NCBI RefSeq assembly: GCF_022414535.1
Contig: NZ_JADWYM010000016.1
Coordinates: forward strand, 1-64,000
Direction: 5' to 3'
Length of the DNA: 64,000 nt
Source: Streptomyces sp. MUM 2J
GTDB lineage: Bacteria > Actinomycetota > Actinomycetes > Streptomycetales > Streptomycetaceae
In this document: positions 27,701-42,477 of the stretch, one piece after another
Position numbering within the stretch: position 1 is the stretch's first letter
Layout: each line of letters starts with the position of its first letter
Position numbers and translations under genes: made by a program
The notes under the pieces: model-generated
What the model was told of the DNA's origin: nothing
The model's input: only the letters and a program-made list of their open reading frames with translations
Databases searched by the model: none

Positions 27701-27871
27701 GACGCCTCCCGGGTAGCGGCACGCCATGGAGAGCACGGCGATCGGCTCGGCGCGCCCGGCCCTCAGTGCGTCGTTCTCCTGCCGGAGGCGGTCGCGCTCC
27801 TCCAGCAGCGTGCGGAGCGCGCGCTGGACCCGGTCCGCGCCGTCCGCGGTGCGATCCCTGGAGTTGTACAC
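24728..27871 (-). CDS. Type I PKS module: KS-AT-ACP (methylmalonyl, no reduction)
   Basis: This 1047-residue module has an N-terminal coiled-coil docking segment (about 1-35), a KS with DTACSSS (about 210) and the usual His residues (EAHGTGT, NIGHAQAAAG), an AT with GHSQGEIAAAH and the YASH motif (about 765), which predicts methylmalonyl-CoA, and an ACP (GFDSLLS, about 990). There are no reductive domains, so it leaves a beta-ketone and a methyl branch at C2. The GTG start at 27871 begins one base after the TGA of the previous PKS gene, with GGGGGAAG upstream: tight translational coupling. It lacks a C-terminal docking helix; the next protein is an NRPS starting directly with a C domain. Confidence 0.95.
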   Translation of the reverse strand: MYNSRDRTADGADRVQRALRTLLEERDRLRQENDALRAGRAEPIAVLSMACRYPGGVSSPEDLWRLVRDGRDAVAEFPQDRGWRDVYDPDPDAVGRSYTRHGGFLADVAGFDAGFFGISPREALAVDPHHRLLLETSWEVFERAGIVPAEVRGADVGVFTGVSSSEYGWRFLGADRDELEGHLLYGSALSVASGRVAYELGLTGPAMSLDTACSSSLVALHLAAQSLRSGECSLALAGGASMMPTPAIFVEFSRQRALSPDGRCRAFADGADGTGWAEGVGVLLLERLSDARRNGHPVLAVLRGSAVNQDGASNGLTAPNGRAQEKVIRKALANAGVSATEVDLVEAHGTGTVLGDPIEAGAVLATYGQVRARDTPLWLGSLKSNIGHAQAAAGVGGVIKAVLAMRHGWLPKTLHVDAPSRHVDWSSGAVELLVEGREWPRPNGPRRTGVSSFGVSGTNAHVILEEEPAQEPAERGGPGPAVAGGLVPWVVSGRDAAALARQAGRLRDFAAADAGTDIADVGWSLVSSRSRFPHRAVVLGRDRDELLDGLASLRDGADSTGLVRGVAADLGAVVFMFPGQGSQWAGMGRQLYATFPAFAHTLDACAAALAEWTDWSLLDVVLGAGAAPALERVDVVQPALFSVMVSTAALWRSWGVEPAAVVGHSQGEIAAAHVCGALSLRDAARIVALRSKALIDLVGHGGMASVAESVDLVEARLAPWGDRLSVAVVNGPRAVVVSGAADALDEFVEKTNAEGGQARRIPVDYASHSPQVTRVRDQVIRPLSDVKPKTSALPFYSTLHGRRIDTVELNGDYWYGNLRERVRFETSVRRLTADGYRVFVEMSPHPVLTYPVQEMVEDLDDTVVLGSSRRDRGEVDAVVGSLAQLHTRGGAVDWRGLFGERQRVDLPTYAFERQRYWLSPSPTAVAVEVPPARPSSGDHRPLSLRDMLADRPDADAEAIVLDHVLERAATVLGHASGETLDPDGEFKHFGFDSLLSVELSKRLAATTGLRLRANLVLRYPSPRLIARHIVSAMAERGPSSADSPPGG

Positions 27872-27872
27872 G

Positions 27873-30800
27873 TCACTTCCCCCTCTCGTCCAGGGCGAGG
27901 TCGACCAGTGCGTCCAGGCCGAGGCCCGCCAGTTCCTCCGCTCCGGGGTCCGGCCGCCCGTCGGCGTCCGGCCGGTTCGGGCCGGCGCAGGCCAGCACCT
28001 GTTCCAGGAGGCCCGCACCGCGCAGGCTGTCGATCGAGACGGTCCGCAGCGCGTCCCGGATCTCCGCGTCCGCGTCCGACTCCGTCCGCGCCGCCGGGCG
28101 CAGCAGACCGGACAGGTGCTGCCCCAGTTCCCGTGGTGTCGGGTAGCTGAAGACGAGTGTGGACGGCAGGCGCAGCCCCGTTGCGGAGACCAGGCGGTTG
28201 CACAGCTCGACGGAGGTCAGCGAGTCGAATCCCATGGGGGTGAACGCCTGGTCCACGTCGACGGCCGTGCCGGAGGGGTGTCCCAGCACGATGGCGACCT
28301 GGTCGCGGACCCAGGCGAGGACGGCGGCCTCCGCCTCGTCCGCCGGCAGCGTGGCCAGCTCGGCCAGAAGGCCGTGCGCGGTCTGTTGCCCGGTCGCGGC
28401 CGCCCGGGCGCGGCGTGGACGGCCGGCGTCGACGAGATCGCGCAGCAGGACCGGTTGCTCTTCGCGGGGCCTGATCCGCAGCGCGGAGAGGTCCAACCGG
28501 GCGGGAAGGAGGACCGGTTTGTCGATCGCGCACGCCGAGTCGAACAGGGCCAGCGCCTCGGGGGTCGGCATCCCGGCGACGCCCATCCGCCGTACCCGGC
28601 AGAGGTCGGCCTGGTTCAGGTGGTCGGTCATGCCACTGCGCTGCTCCCACCAGCCCCAGCACAGCGAGGTGCCGGCGAGGCCGGATGCTCTGCGGTGCGC
28701 CGCCAGACCGTCCAGGAACCCGTTCGCCGCGGCGTAGGCGGCTTGCCCTGCGGTGCCGAGCGTCCCCGCCAGGGCGGAGAACAGGACGAACGCCGTCAGG
28801 GGGTGTCCCCTGGTCAGCTCGTGCAGGTTGACCGCGCCGCCGGCCTTGGCGCGCAGCGCCTGGTCGAGGCTTTCCGTGGTCAGCGACGCGACGGTGCCGT
28901 CCGCCAGCGTGCCCGCCGCGTGCACGACCGCCGTCAGCGGGTACCCCCGGGGCATGTCGGCGAGCAGCTCCGCCACGGCGGACCGGTCCGCGACGTCGCA
29001 TTCCACGACGCGGACCCTCGCGCCCGCGCCCGTCAGGTCCGAGACCAACTCGAAGGCTCCGTCGGCCGCCATGCCCCGGCGGCTGGCCAGCACCAGGCTG
29101 CGCACGCCGTGTTCGGCCACGAGGTGCCGCGCCACCAGCGAACCCACTCCGCCGGTCCCGCCGGTGACCAGGACAGTACCGCCGCCGAACCCGTCGCCCA
29201 GCTCAAGGACGAGCTTTCCGGTGTGCCGTCCCCGGCTCATCTCGCGGAACGCCTGGCGCGCGTCGCGGATGTTCCGGACGGAGACCGGGTTCAGGTGCAC
29301 CCGGCCGTCGTGGAACAGTGCCATGACGGCCTGGAACATCTCGTGGATCAGGTCCGGGCCCGCCTCGTAGAGGTCGAAGGCCTGGTAGTCGACTCCGGGG
29401 TGGTCGGCCGCCACCCGCAGGGCGTCGCGGATGTCGGTCTTGCCCATCTCGATGAAGCTCCCGCCGCCGGGAAGCAGGGTCAGCGAGGCGTCGACGAACG
29501 AGTGCGCCAGGGAGTTCAGCACGGCGTCCACACCACGGCCGCCGGTGGAGTCGAGGAACCTGCCCGCGAACTCCAGGTCCCGTGACGAGGCCAGGTGATC
29601 CTCGTCCAGTCCCATGGCCCGCAGGGCCGGCCACTTGGCGGGGCTCGCGGTGGCGTACGTCTCGGCACCGATGTGCTGCGCCAGCTGGACGGCGGCCATG
29701 CCGACGCCGCTCGCCGCGGCATGGATGAGGATCCGCTGCCCCTTCTTGAGTTTCCCCAGGTGGAAGAGCGCGTGGTAGGCGGTGAGGAAGGCGCCCGGCA
29801 CGGACGCCGCCTCGGCGTTGCTCCACCCGTCGGGGACGGGCATGAGCAGGCGGTGGTCGGCGACGGCCACGCGGCCGAAGGCGCCGGTGAAGATGCCGGT
29901 CACGCGGTCGCCGGGCGACAGACGGGTCACGTCGTCCGCCACCTCGAGGACGGTTCCGGCGCCTTCGCTGCCGAGCCCTGCGTCGATGGCCGTACGGTCC
30001 ACCAGGCCGAGGGCGATCGTGACGTCGCGGAAGTTGAGTCCCGCCGTGTCCACGGCGACGCGCACCTGACCGCTGGTGAGGGGCTCTTCGACCTCGGGGC
30101 AGGGGACCCACGCCAGGTTCTCCAGCGTGCCCTTGGCCGGGATGCCGAGCCGGTGGGGCCCGGCCGGGGGCGGCTCGATCTGCCGGTGCGCGGGTGAGGC
30201 CGGTGTCATACGGGGGGCGAGGTACGTGCCGTCGCGCAGCGCCAGTTGGTCCTCACCGATGGCGAGCGCGTCGGGGAGGCGTTCCCACGACGCTTCCTCG
30301 TCGTCGATGTCCACCAGCCGGAACCTCCCGGGGTGCTCGGTCTGGGCGGAGCGCATCAGGCCCCACACGGACGCGCCCGGGAGGCTTTCGACGCGCTCCC
30401 CGCCACCGGTGTCCTGGGCCAGGCGGGTGAGGAGGACCAGAGTCGTCCCGGTGAGCCGTTCCTGGGCGAGGAAACGCCGGACCCGGTCGAGGACGTCGAG
30501 GTCCGCGTCCCGGGCAGCGGCGAGCGGGGCGGAGTCGTCCGCGACGAAGTCGTCCAGGCACAGGACGATGTGGGAGAGTGACTCGCCCGGGAGGACGTCG
30601 TCCATGGAGGCGAGGTGCACGGCGGGCGCGTCGCCCACCCCGGTGAGCCGGCCGGCCAGACCGTCCTTCGAGCCGAGAACACCCCACGGCCCGCGGGGGG
30701 TTCTGCCGTCGCTCTGCCGGACCGGCCGCCACCCCACTTCGAACATCGACAGCCCGTGCCCGCCGCGCACCGCGCGCACCTGCTCGGGACCGGCAGGCCT

Positions 30801-33800
30801 GAACGTCAGTGCCCCGACGCGGGCGATCGCTCGGCCGTGTTCGTCGGCGATCACCACGGACACGACGCCGTCGCCGGCCGGGGAGATCCGCACCCGCACG
30901 GTCGGGCCGCAGCTGCCGGTCAGGTCCACCCCGGACCATGAGAAGGGCATCCAGCCCCGGCCGTCGTCCACCTGGATGACCCCGCCGGCCACCGCCGCGT
31001 GCAGCACGGAGTCGATCAGTGCCGGATGCAGGGCGAACCCGCCACCGGCCGAACCGTCGGTGGCCACCGGCAGCGTGGCGGTGGCGAAGAGGTCCTCGCC
31101 CCGCCGCCACACCTCGCGCAGCCCGCGGAACGCGGGGCCGTAGTCGAAGCCCGCGTCCGCGAAGGAGTCGTACAGGCCCGCGATGCCGAGCCGCTGCGAC
31201 CCGACCGGTGGCCACACGGCAAGGGGGAGCGCGTCCTCGGTGACCGCGGGCGTTCGCGGTGCGCTCGGGGCCAGGCTCCCCGTGGCGTGCCGGGTCCAGC
31301 CGCCGCTCGGCCGGCCGTCGTCGCCGGAGCGCGAGAACACGTCCAGGGAGCGGCGTCCTGTCTCGTCGGCGGCACCGACGACGAGCCGCACCTGCGCACT
31401 CCCCGACGTGGGGAGAATCAGGGGGACCTCCAGGGAGAGTTCTTCGATCGCGGTGGCACCGACGAAGGCGCCCGCCGACAGCGCCAGGTCCATGTAGGCC
31501 GTCGCCGGTACGACGGCCGCGCCGAACACGGCGTGATCGGCCAGCCAGGCGTGGGTGCGCAGGGACCACAGGCCGGTGAAGACCACCTCGTCGGTGCCGG
31601 GGTGCTCCACCACGGCACTCAGCAACGGGTGGTCCGAAGCCGTGAGACCGGCGGAGGCCACGTCCGCCCTTCCCGTCCCGGCGAGGAAGTCCAGCCAGTA
31701 CCGCCGCCGCTGGAACGCGTACGTCGGAAGATCCACCCGCTTGCGGGTCGGGAACAGCGGGCTCAGGTCCACGCTCGCGCCGTGGACGTGCAGTTGGGCC
31801 AGCGAGCCGACGAGTGCCTCCTCCGCCCCGCGGTCCCGTCGCGACGCCGACAGCACCACCGCGTCGGCGACGCCGTCGTGGGCGAAGGCTTCCTTGGTGA
31901 TGCTCGCGAGCGTCGATCCGGGACCCACTTCGAGGAAGACGTTCGCCCCGGCCTCGCGAGCGTGCCGCACCGCGTCGTGGAAGCGGACGGGTTCGCGCAC
32001 GTGGTGCACCCAGTGCGCGACGGACATCAGCTCCCGGGGGGTGGCCTCGCGGCCCAGCAGGGACGATACGACCGGGATCGCCGGCCCGCTCGCGGCGAGC
32101 TCGCCGAGGGATGCCGCGAACTCGTCCAGGACGGGGTCCATGAGCGGGGAATGGAACGCGTGCCCGACGCCGAGCAGTTTCGCGGACGTTCCGTCGGTGA
32201 TCAGGCGGTCACGGAGTGCGTGGACCTGGTCGCGGACTCCCGAGACGACGACCGATTCCGGGCCGTTGACGGCGGCGACGCCGACACGGTCGTACGGAGC
32301 GAGCCAGGCGCGTACGTCGCTCTCCGGGGCGCGTACCGCCAGCATGGCGCCGCGTTCGTCGACGGTCTGCATGATCCTGCCGCGGGCGGCCACGAGCCGG
32401 GTGGCGCTGTCGAGGTCGAGGGCGCCGGACACGTGGGCGGCGGCGATCTCGCCGACCGAGTGGCCGATCAGGTGGTCCGGTGGCGGGCAGTACCGCGTGA
32501 TCAGCCCGTACAGGCCGACCTGCAGGGCGAACAGAGCCGGCTGGGCGATGTCCGTGCGGTCGGCCAGGTCTTCCGCGGGCTGTTCGGAGAGGAGCAGGGG
32601 CTTCAGGGCGAAGGGGAGATGTGCGTCGAAGCGTGCGCAGACCTCGTCGAGGCTCCGCGCGAAGACGGGGAAGCTGTCGTACAGCTGTCCCGCCACACCG
32701 GTCCACCGGGAGCCCTGCCCGGGGAACATGAAGACGGTACCGCCGGGTTCCCCGGCGACTCCTCGCAGCACTGCGGCGGACTCGGTGCCCTCACTCAACG
32801 ATGCGAGGCCTGTGAGCAGTTCGTCCCGGTTCCGGCCGAGCACCACCGCCCGGTGCTCGAACCGTGCACGGGTCGTCGCCAGCGACCGCCCGACGGCGGC
32901 GGCGTCCAGAACCGCGTCGGCGGCGACGAAGTCGCGCAGCCTCTCCGCCTGTGCCCGCAGTGCTCCCTCCGAGCGCGCCGACACGATCCACGGCACCACC
33001 GTCCCGGCATCGTCCGCCGGGCAGCCGGCGTCGTCGGCCGTCGTCTCCTCGGCGGGCGCCTCCTCCAGGATCAGGTGCGCGTTGGTGCCGCTGGCCCCGA
33101 AGGCGGACACGCCCGCCCGCCGGGGCCGTCCCGGGGCGCTGGGCCACTGAACGGTCCCGGTCAGGAGTTCCACCGCCCCGGCCGACCAGTCCACGTGCGT
33201 CGTGGGAGCGTCCACGTGCAAGGTCCTGGGCATCGTCCTGTGCCGCATCGCCATGATCATCTTGATGATCCCGCCGACGCCTGCGGCAGCCTGCGTGTGG
33301 CCGATGTTGGACTTCAACGACCCGAGCCACAGCGGCCGGTCGCGGTCCCGGTCCTGCCCGTAGGTCGCGAGCAGCGCCTGCGCCTCGATCGGGTCACCCA
33401 GTTTCGTACCGGTCCCGTGGGCCTCCACCACGTCCACGTCGCTCGCCCGCACCCGGGCGTTGGCCAGCGCTGCCCGGATGACCCGCTGCTGCGCCGGGCC
33501 GTTCGGTGCGGTCAACCCGTTGGACGCGCCGTCCTGGTTGGTCGCAGAGCCCCGGATCAGCGCCCAGACGCGGTGTCCGTTGCGCCGCGCGTCCGACAGC
33601 CGCTCAAGGACCAGGACCCCGGCACCCTCCGAGAATCCGGCGCCGTCGGCCGTGTCGGAGAACGCCTTGCACCGGCCGTCCAGCGCCAGGCCCCGCTGCC
33701 GGGACATCTCCCGGAAGACCTGCGTCGTCGCCATCACGGTGACTCCCCCGGCCAGGGCGAGCCCGCACTCGCCCTGCCGCAGGGACTGCACCGCCTGGTG

Positions 33801-34442
33801 GACCGCCACCAGGGACGAGGAGCACGCGGTGTCGGTGGACACCGCCGGGCCCTGAAGCCCCAGCACGTAGGCGACGCGGCCGGACGCCACGCTCAGCAGG
33901 GAGCCGGTCTGACCGTAGCCGGAGATGACCTCGGGGGTGAAGTGGTGGTTGCCGTATCCGAAGTAGGCCAGACCGGCGAAGACGCCGGTGGCGCTGCCGC
34001 GCAGGGTCCGCGGGTCGATACCGGCGCGTTCCAGGGACTCCCACGAGGTTTCGAGGAGCAGCCGCTGCTGCGGATCGGCGGCCAGCGCCTCGCGCGGGTT
34101 GATCCCGAAGAACTCCGCATCGAAGTCACCCGCGTCGGGCAGGAACCCGCCGGAGCGCGTGCAACACGTGTTCGACCGGTCCGGGTCGGGGTCGTACAGG
34201 CCCTCCAGGTCCCAGCCGCGGTCCCCGGGGAAGTCCCCCACCGCGTCGCGGCCCGACCGCACCAGGTCCCACAACGCCTCCGGGGACGTCGCGCCGCCCG
34301 GGAAACGGCAGGCGGCGCCCACGACCGCGATGGGTTCCGCGGCGGCCTCCGTCAGCTCGTCCAGGCGCCTACGGGTTTCGATCAGCTCGATCGATGTCCG
34401 CTTCAGATAGTCGAGAACCTCGGCGTTGTCGTCGTCAGTCAT
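27873..34442 (-). CDS. Type I PKS module: KS-AT-DH-ER-KR-ACP (malonyl, fully reducing)
   Basis: This 2189-residue module starts with a short docking helix, then KS (DTACSSS, about 204), AT (GHSVGEIAAAH and HAFH, about 660 and 760: malonyl-CoA), DH (HAVFGAAVVP, about 969), ER (GLNFRDVTIALG, about 1470, and the NADPH loop AAASGVGMAA), KR (VTGGTGGVG, about 1759; Ser in LFSALAG and Tyr in QAAYAAANGF), ACP (GFDSLTS, about 2070) and a C-terminal docking region. All catalytic residues I can check are present, so it adds a fully saturated C2 unit. GGGGAG precedes the ATG, and the previous gene ends 9 nt upstream. Confidence 0.95.
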   Translation of the reverse strand: MTDDDNAEVLDYLKRTSIELIETRRRLDELTEAAAEPIAVVGAACRFPGGATSPEALWDLVRSGRDAVGDFPGDRGWDLEGLYDPDPDRSNTCCTRSGGFLPDAGDFDAEFFGINPREALAADPQQRLLLETSWESLERAGIDPRTLRGSATGVFAGLAYFGYGNHHFTPEVISGYGQTGSLLSVASGRVAYVLGLQGPAVSTDTACSSSLVAVHQAVQSLRQGECGLALAGGVTVMATTQVFREMSRQRGLALDGRCKAFSDTADGAGFSEGAGVLVLERLSDARRNGHRVWALIRGSATNQDGASNGLTAPNGPAQQRVIRAALANARVRASDVDVVEAHGTGTKLGDPIEAQALLATYGQDRDRDRPLWLGSLKSNIGHTQAAAGVGGIIKMIMAMRHRTMPRTLHVDAPTTHVDWSAGAVELLTGTVQWPSAPGRPRRAGVSAFGASGTNAHLILEEAPAEETTADDAGCPADDAGTVVPWIVSARSEGALRAQAERLRDFVAADAVLDAAAVGRSLATTRARFEHRAVVLGRNRDELLTGLASLSEGTESAAVLRGVAGEPGGTVFMFPGQGSRWTGVAGQLYDSFPVFARSLDEVCARFDAHLPFALKPLLLSEQPAEDLADRTDIAQPALFALQVGLYGLITRYCPPPDHLIGHSVGEIAAAHVSGALDLDSATRLVAARGRIMQTVDERGAMLAVRAPESDVRAWLAPYDRVGVAAVNGPESVVVSGVRDQVHALRDRLITDGTSAKLLGVGHAFHSPLMDPVLDEFAASLGELAASGPAIPVVSSLLGREATPRELMSVAHWVHHVREPVRFHDAVRHAREAGANVFLEVGPGSTLASITKEAFAHDGVADAVVLSASRRDRGAEEALVGSLAQLHVHGASVDLSPLFPTRKRVDLPTYAFQRRRYWLDFLAGTGRADVASAGLTASDHPLLSAVVEHPGTDEVVFTGLWSLRTHAWLADHAVFGAAVVPATAYMDLALSAGAFVGATAIEELSLEVPLILPTSGSAQVRLVVGAADETGRRSLDVFSRSGDDGRPSGGWTRHATGSLAPSAPRTPAVTEDALPLAVWPPVGSQRLGIAGLYDSFADAGFDYGPAFRGLREVWRRGEDLFATATLPVATDGSAGGGFALHPALIDSVLHAAVAGGVIQVDDGRGWMPFSWSGVDLTGSCGPTVRVRISPAGDGVVSVVIADEHGRAIARVGALTFRPAGPEQVRAVRGGHGLSMFEVGWRPVRQSDGRTPRGPWGVLGSKDGLAGRLTGVGDAPAVHLASMDDVLPGESLSHIVLCLDDFVADDSAPLAAARDADLDVLDRVRRFLAQERLTGTTLVLLTRLAQDTGGGERVESLPGASVWGLMRSAQTEHPGRFRLVDIDDEEASWERLPDALAIGEDQLALRDGTYLAPRMTPASPAHRQIEPPPAGPHRLGIPAKGTLENLAWVPCPEVEEPLTSGQVRVAVDTAGLNFRDVTIALGLVDRTAIDAGLGSEGAGTVLEVADDVTRLSPGDRVTGIFTGAFGRVAVADHRLLMPVPDGWSNAEAASVPGAFLTAYHALFHLGKLKKGQRILIHAAASGVGMAAVQLAQHIGAETYATASPAKWPALRAMGLDEDHLASSRDLEFAGRFLDSTGGRGVDAVLNSLAHSFVDASLTLLPGGGSFIEMGKTDIRDALRVAADHPGVDYQAFDLYEAGPDLIHEMFQAVMALFHDGRVHLNPVSVRNIRDARQAFREMSRGRHTGKLVLELGDGFGGGTVLVTGGTGGVGSLVARHLVAEHGVRSLVLASRRGMAADGAFELVSDLTGAGARVRVVECDVADRSAVAELLADMPRGYPLTAVVHAAGTLADGTVASLTTESLDQALRAKAGGAVNLHELTRGHPLTAFVLFSALAGTLGTAGQAAYAAANGFLDGLAAHRRASGLAGTSLCWGWWEQRSGMTDHLNQADLCRVRRMGVAGMPTPEALALFDSACAIDKPVLLPARLDLSALRIRPREEQPVLLRDLVDAGRPRRARAAATGQQTAHGLLAELATLPADEAEAAVLAWVRDQVAIVLGHPSGTAVDVDQAFTPMGFDSLTSVELCNRLVSATGLRLPSTLVFSYPTPRELGQHLSGLLRPAARTESDADAEIRDALRTVSIDSLRGAGLLEQVLACAGPNRPDADGRPDPGAEELAGLGLDALVDLALDERGK

Positions 34443-34451
34443 CGCTCTCCC

Positions 34452-39293
<4,842 letters not shown>

Positions 39294-39332
39294 TGGGTCT
39301 CCTTCACCGATGACGGGGCGAAACAGGCGGTG

Positions 39333-42300
39333 CTACACGTAGCCGCGCTCGATCAACGCGTACAGCTCGTCGTCACTGCGGTCCTCCGGGCTCGTCTCCT
39401 CCGCCGCCGGTGCCTCGGCCACCTCGGGTGCGAGGAGGGTGAGAAGGTGGCGAGCGAGCCTCCGGGGCGTGGGATGGGTGAAGGCGACGGTGGCCGGGAG
39501 CCGTAGGCCGGTCGCCGCGGTGAGCCGGTTGCGCAGCCGGACGGCCGCCGAGGACTCGAAACCCAGGTCCCTGAAGGTGCCGTCCGGCCGTGCCGCGGGG
39601 CCGGAGGGCGACGGATGCGGACCGGTCGCGCTCAGCACGGCCGCAGCCTCGGCGCACACCAGGCTGAGGACCGCTGACTCCGAGTCCAGCCCGGCCGCCC
39701 CGGTGCCCGCGGCGCCGGTCACGTCCGCGCCGGAGCCCCGGTCGACGGTGCCGGTGTCCTCGGGCGCCGTCAGCCAGTACCGCTGCCGCTGGAAGGCGTA
39801 GGTCGGCAGACCGACCCGGCGCGGCCGGTGCGGGGCGAACACCGCCTCCCAGCGCACGGGCACCCCGCGCACGTGCAGCTCGGCCAGTGACGACAGGACC
39901 TTGCCCGCGCTCCCGTCGTCCTTGTGCAGGGTGCCCACGACCACCGGCGAGGCGGTCAGCGCGTCGGCGGTCTCCGCCATCGCCACCTCGAGAACCGGAT
40001 GCGGACTGACTTCCACGAACACCCCGCCGCGGTCCCGCATCAGTCGTTCGACGACCTCCCCGAACCGCACCGTCGAGCGCAGGTTGTCGTACCAGTACGA
40101 GCCGTCGAGCGCCTGCGTGCCGAGCGGTCCCCCGGTGACCGTGGACCAGAACTCCACCGCCGTCCCCTTCGGCGAGAGCCCCGAGGCGGCCGTGAGGAGC
40201 CGATCACGGATGCGTTCGACGTGGTGGGAATGCGACGCGTAGTCCACCTTGACGCGTCGCGCCCGGACGCCGTCCTCGGCCGCGCTCGCCTCGAACTCGT
40301 CCAGCGCCTCCCCGTCCCCGGAGACCACCACCGACGCCGGTCCGTTGACCGCGGCCGTCGAGAGCCGCCCCGGCCACCGCCTCACCCGCTCGCGCACCCA
40401 GCCCGGGGACGCGGACACCGCGCTCATCCCGCCCGTGCCGGCCAGCTCGGTCAGTTCGAGGCTGCGCAGGGCGACGACCCGCGCCGCGTCCTCCAGCGAG
40501 AGCGCGCCCGACACGCAGGCCGCGGCGATCTCGCCCTGCGAGTGCCCCACCACCGCGTCGGGGACCACGCCGAACGAGCGCCACACCCGGGCCAGCGACA
40601 CCATCATCGCGAACAAGGCGGGCTGGATCACGTCGACCCGGTCCAGCGACGCGGCCCGCTCCGCGCCGGTCACCACATCCACCAGCGACCAGTCCACCCA
40701 CGGCGCCAGAGCCCGGGCGCAGGCATCGATCCCGTGCGCGAACTCCTCCGACTCCGCGTACAACCGGCGTCCCATGCCGGGCCACTGGGAGCCCTGTCCG
40801 GGGAACACGAAGACGACCGGCCCCACCGGGCCCGACGCCGTCCCGCGCACCGCCCGCGCCGCGTCTGCGCCCGCCGCCACCAGGTTCAGACCGGCCAGCG
40901 CCTCCCCGCGGCCACCGCTCAGCACCACCGCCCGGTGCTCGAACAACGCCCGGGTCGACACCAGCGAGTGCCCCACGTCGGCGGCGGACAGCGACTCGTC
41001 CGCGACCACGAAGTCGCGCAGCCGGGCCGCCTGTTCCCGCAGGGCCGCCTCGGACCGCGCGGACAGCACCCACGGCAGCACGCCGGACCCGCTCCCGGGG
41101 ATGACGTCCGCGTCCACCGGGCGCGGCGCCGTCGGCGCCTCGGGGGCCTGTTCGAGGACGACGTGGACGTTGGTCCCGCCCATGCCGAACGCCGATACCC
41201 CCGCCCTTCTCGGCCGGTCGGGCGCACCCGGCCAGGGCCGCGGGGCGCAAAGGACTTCGAAGTCCCTGCGGAAGTCGGGGATGGCGGGGTTCGGCGACGC
41301 GAAGTTCGGATTCGGGACCAGCAGGCCGCGGTCCACGCAGAGGGCCGCCTTCACGAAGCCGACGACTCCCGCGGCGGGCTCCAGGTGCCCGACGTTCGTC
41401 TTCACGGAGCCGATCGTCAGGGGGCGGCTGCGCCCGGTCGCTCGGAACACCTCGCGCAGACCGGAAGCCTCGGCCGGATCGCCGAGGCGCGTGCCGGTAC
41501 CGTGAGCCTCGACGTAGTCGACGCTGTCGAAGGGGACGGCCGCGCGTTCCAGGGCGGACAGCACGGCCGCCGCCTGTGCGCCAGGACTGGGATCCGGCAT
41601 CCGGGTGGACGCGCCCCCGCTGCCGACACCCCAGCCGCGCACCACCGCGTAGACGTGATCGCCGTCGGCGAGGGCGAGGTCGAGCCGCTTCAGCAGGACG
41701 AACGCCCCACCCTCCCCCCGGACGAACCCGTTGGCACGGTCGTCGAAGGCGAAGCAGCGGCCGTCGGGGGACAGCGCGCCCAGGTTCGCCAGGCCCAGCC
41801 CCGCCTCCGGATCGGCGATCAGCTCGACGCCACCCGCGATCGCCATGTCGACCGCCCCGCCCCGTATCCGGTCGCACGTCAGCGCCAGCGACACGAGGGA
41901 GGAGGACTGGCCCGAGTCCGCGCACAGACTCATGCCGCGGACGTCGAACAGGCTGGAGATCCGGTTCGCGATCAGCGCGCCGCCGGAGCCGAGGGCGGCG
42001 TAGTGGTCGTCCCGGTCGCTGCCGGACAGCCTGCGCAGCACCTCGTATCCGGAGGGTGCGCTGCCGACCACCACGTCGATCTCGCGACCCGCGAGCGCGA
42101 CCGCCGGGATCCGGGCGTCCTCGACGGCCTCCCAGGCGAGTTCCAGCCCCAGTCGCTGCACGGGGTCCATGGCGGCCGCCTCCGCAGCCCCCGTTCCGAA
42201 GAACTCCGCGTCGAACCCGTCGATGGCGTCGAAGAACGAACCCGAGTTCAGGGCGGCGGCGTCCGGGTGGGCCGGGTACGGGGAGCCGGCCGTCCGCTGT

Positions 42301-42425
42301 TCCGGGAACGTTCCGACGGTCGACCGCCCGTCGAGCAGCAGGCGCCAGAACTCGCCCGGGTCCCGCACGCCGGGAAACCGGCACGACATCCCGATGACCG
42401 CGATGTCGGTGGCTGCGCCAGTCAT
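39333..42425 (-). CDS. Type I PKS loading module: KSQ-AT-ACP
   Basis: This 1030-residue loading module has a ketosynthase active site reading ADSGQSSSL, with Gln173 in place of the catalytic Cys. This is the KSQ signature of decarboxylating loading modules. The other KS histidines are present (EAHGTGT, TNVGHLEPAAG). The AT has GHSQGEIAAAC and YASH, predicting methylmalonyl-CoA, so decarboxylation would yield a propionyl starter. The ACP has an unusual GFESSAAVRL in place of GFDSL, but the Ser is there. The C terminus (about 1010-1030) is an acidic docking helix that would pair with the N-terminal helix of the next PKS. GGAAGGGG precedes the ATG. Confidence 0.95.
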   Translation of the reverse strand: MTGAATDIAVIGMSCRFPGVRDPGEFWRLLLDGRSTVGTFPEQRTAGSPYPAHPDAAALNSGSFFDAIDGFDAEFFGTGAAEAAAMDPVQRLGLELAWEAVEDARIPAVALAGREIDVVVGSAPSGYEVLRRLSGSDRDDHYAALGSGGALIANRISSLFDVRGMSLCADSGQSSSLVSLALTCDRIRGGAVDMAIAGGVELIADPEAGLGLANLGALSPDGRCFAFDDRANGFVRGEGGAFVLLKRLDLALADGDHVYAVVRGWGVGSGGASTRMPDPSPGAQAAAVLSALERAAVPFDSVDYVEAHGTGTRLGDPAEASGLREVFRATGRSRPLTIGSVKTNVGHLEPAAGVVGFVKAALCVDRGLLVPNPNFASPNPAIPDFRRDFEVLCAPRPWPGAPDRPRRAGVSAFGMGGTNVHVVLEQAPEAPTAPRPVDADVIPGSGSGVLPWVLSARSEAALREQAARLRDFVVADESLSAADVGHSLVSTRALFEHRAVVLSGGRGEALAGLNLVAAGADAARAVRGTASGPVGPVVFVFPGQGSQWPGMGRRLYAESEEFAHGIDACARALAPWVDWSLVDVVTGAERAASLDRVDVIQPALFAMMVSLARVWRSFGVVPDAVVGHSQGEIAAACVSGALSLEDAARVVALRSLELTELAGTGGMSAVSASPGWVRERVRRWPGRLSTAAVNGPASVVVSGDGEALDEFEASAAEDGVRARRVKVDYASHSHHVERIRDRLLTAASGLSPKGTAVEFWSTVTGGPLGTQALDGSYWYDNLRSTVRFGEVVERLMRDRGGVFVEVSPHPVLEVAMAETADALTASPVVVGTLHKDDGSAGKVLSSLAELHVRGVPVRWEAVFAPHRPRRVGLPTYAFQRQRYWLTAPEDTGTVDRGSGADVTGAAGTGAAGLDSESAVLSLVCAEAAAVLSATGPHPSPSGPAARPDGTFRDLGFESSAAVRLRNRLTAATGLRLPATVAFTHPTPRRLARHLLTLLAPEVAEAPAAEETSPEDRSDDELYALIERGYV

Positions 42426-42477
42426 ACGAACCCCTTCCGGTTCCGTGGACCTGTGGCTCTCTCGGGTGGTGCCGCCC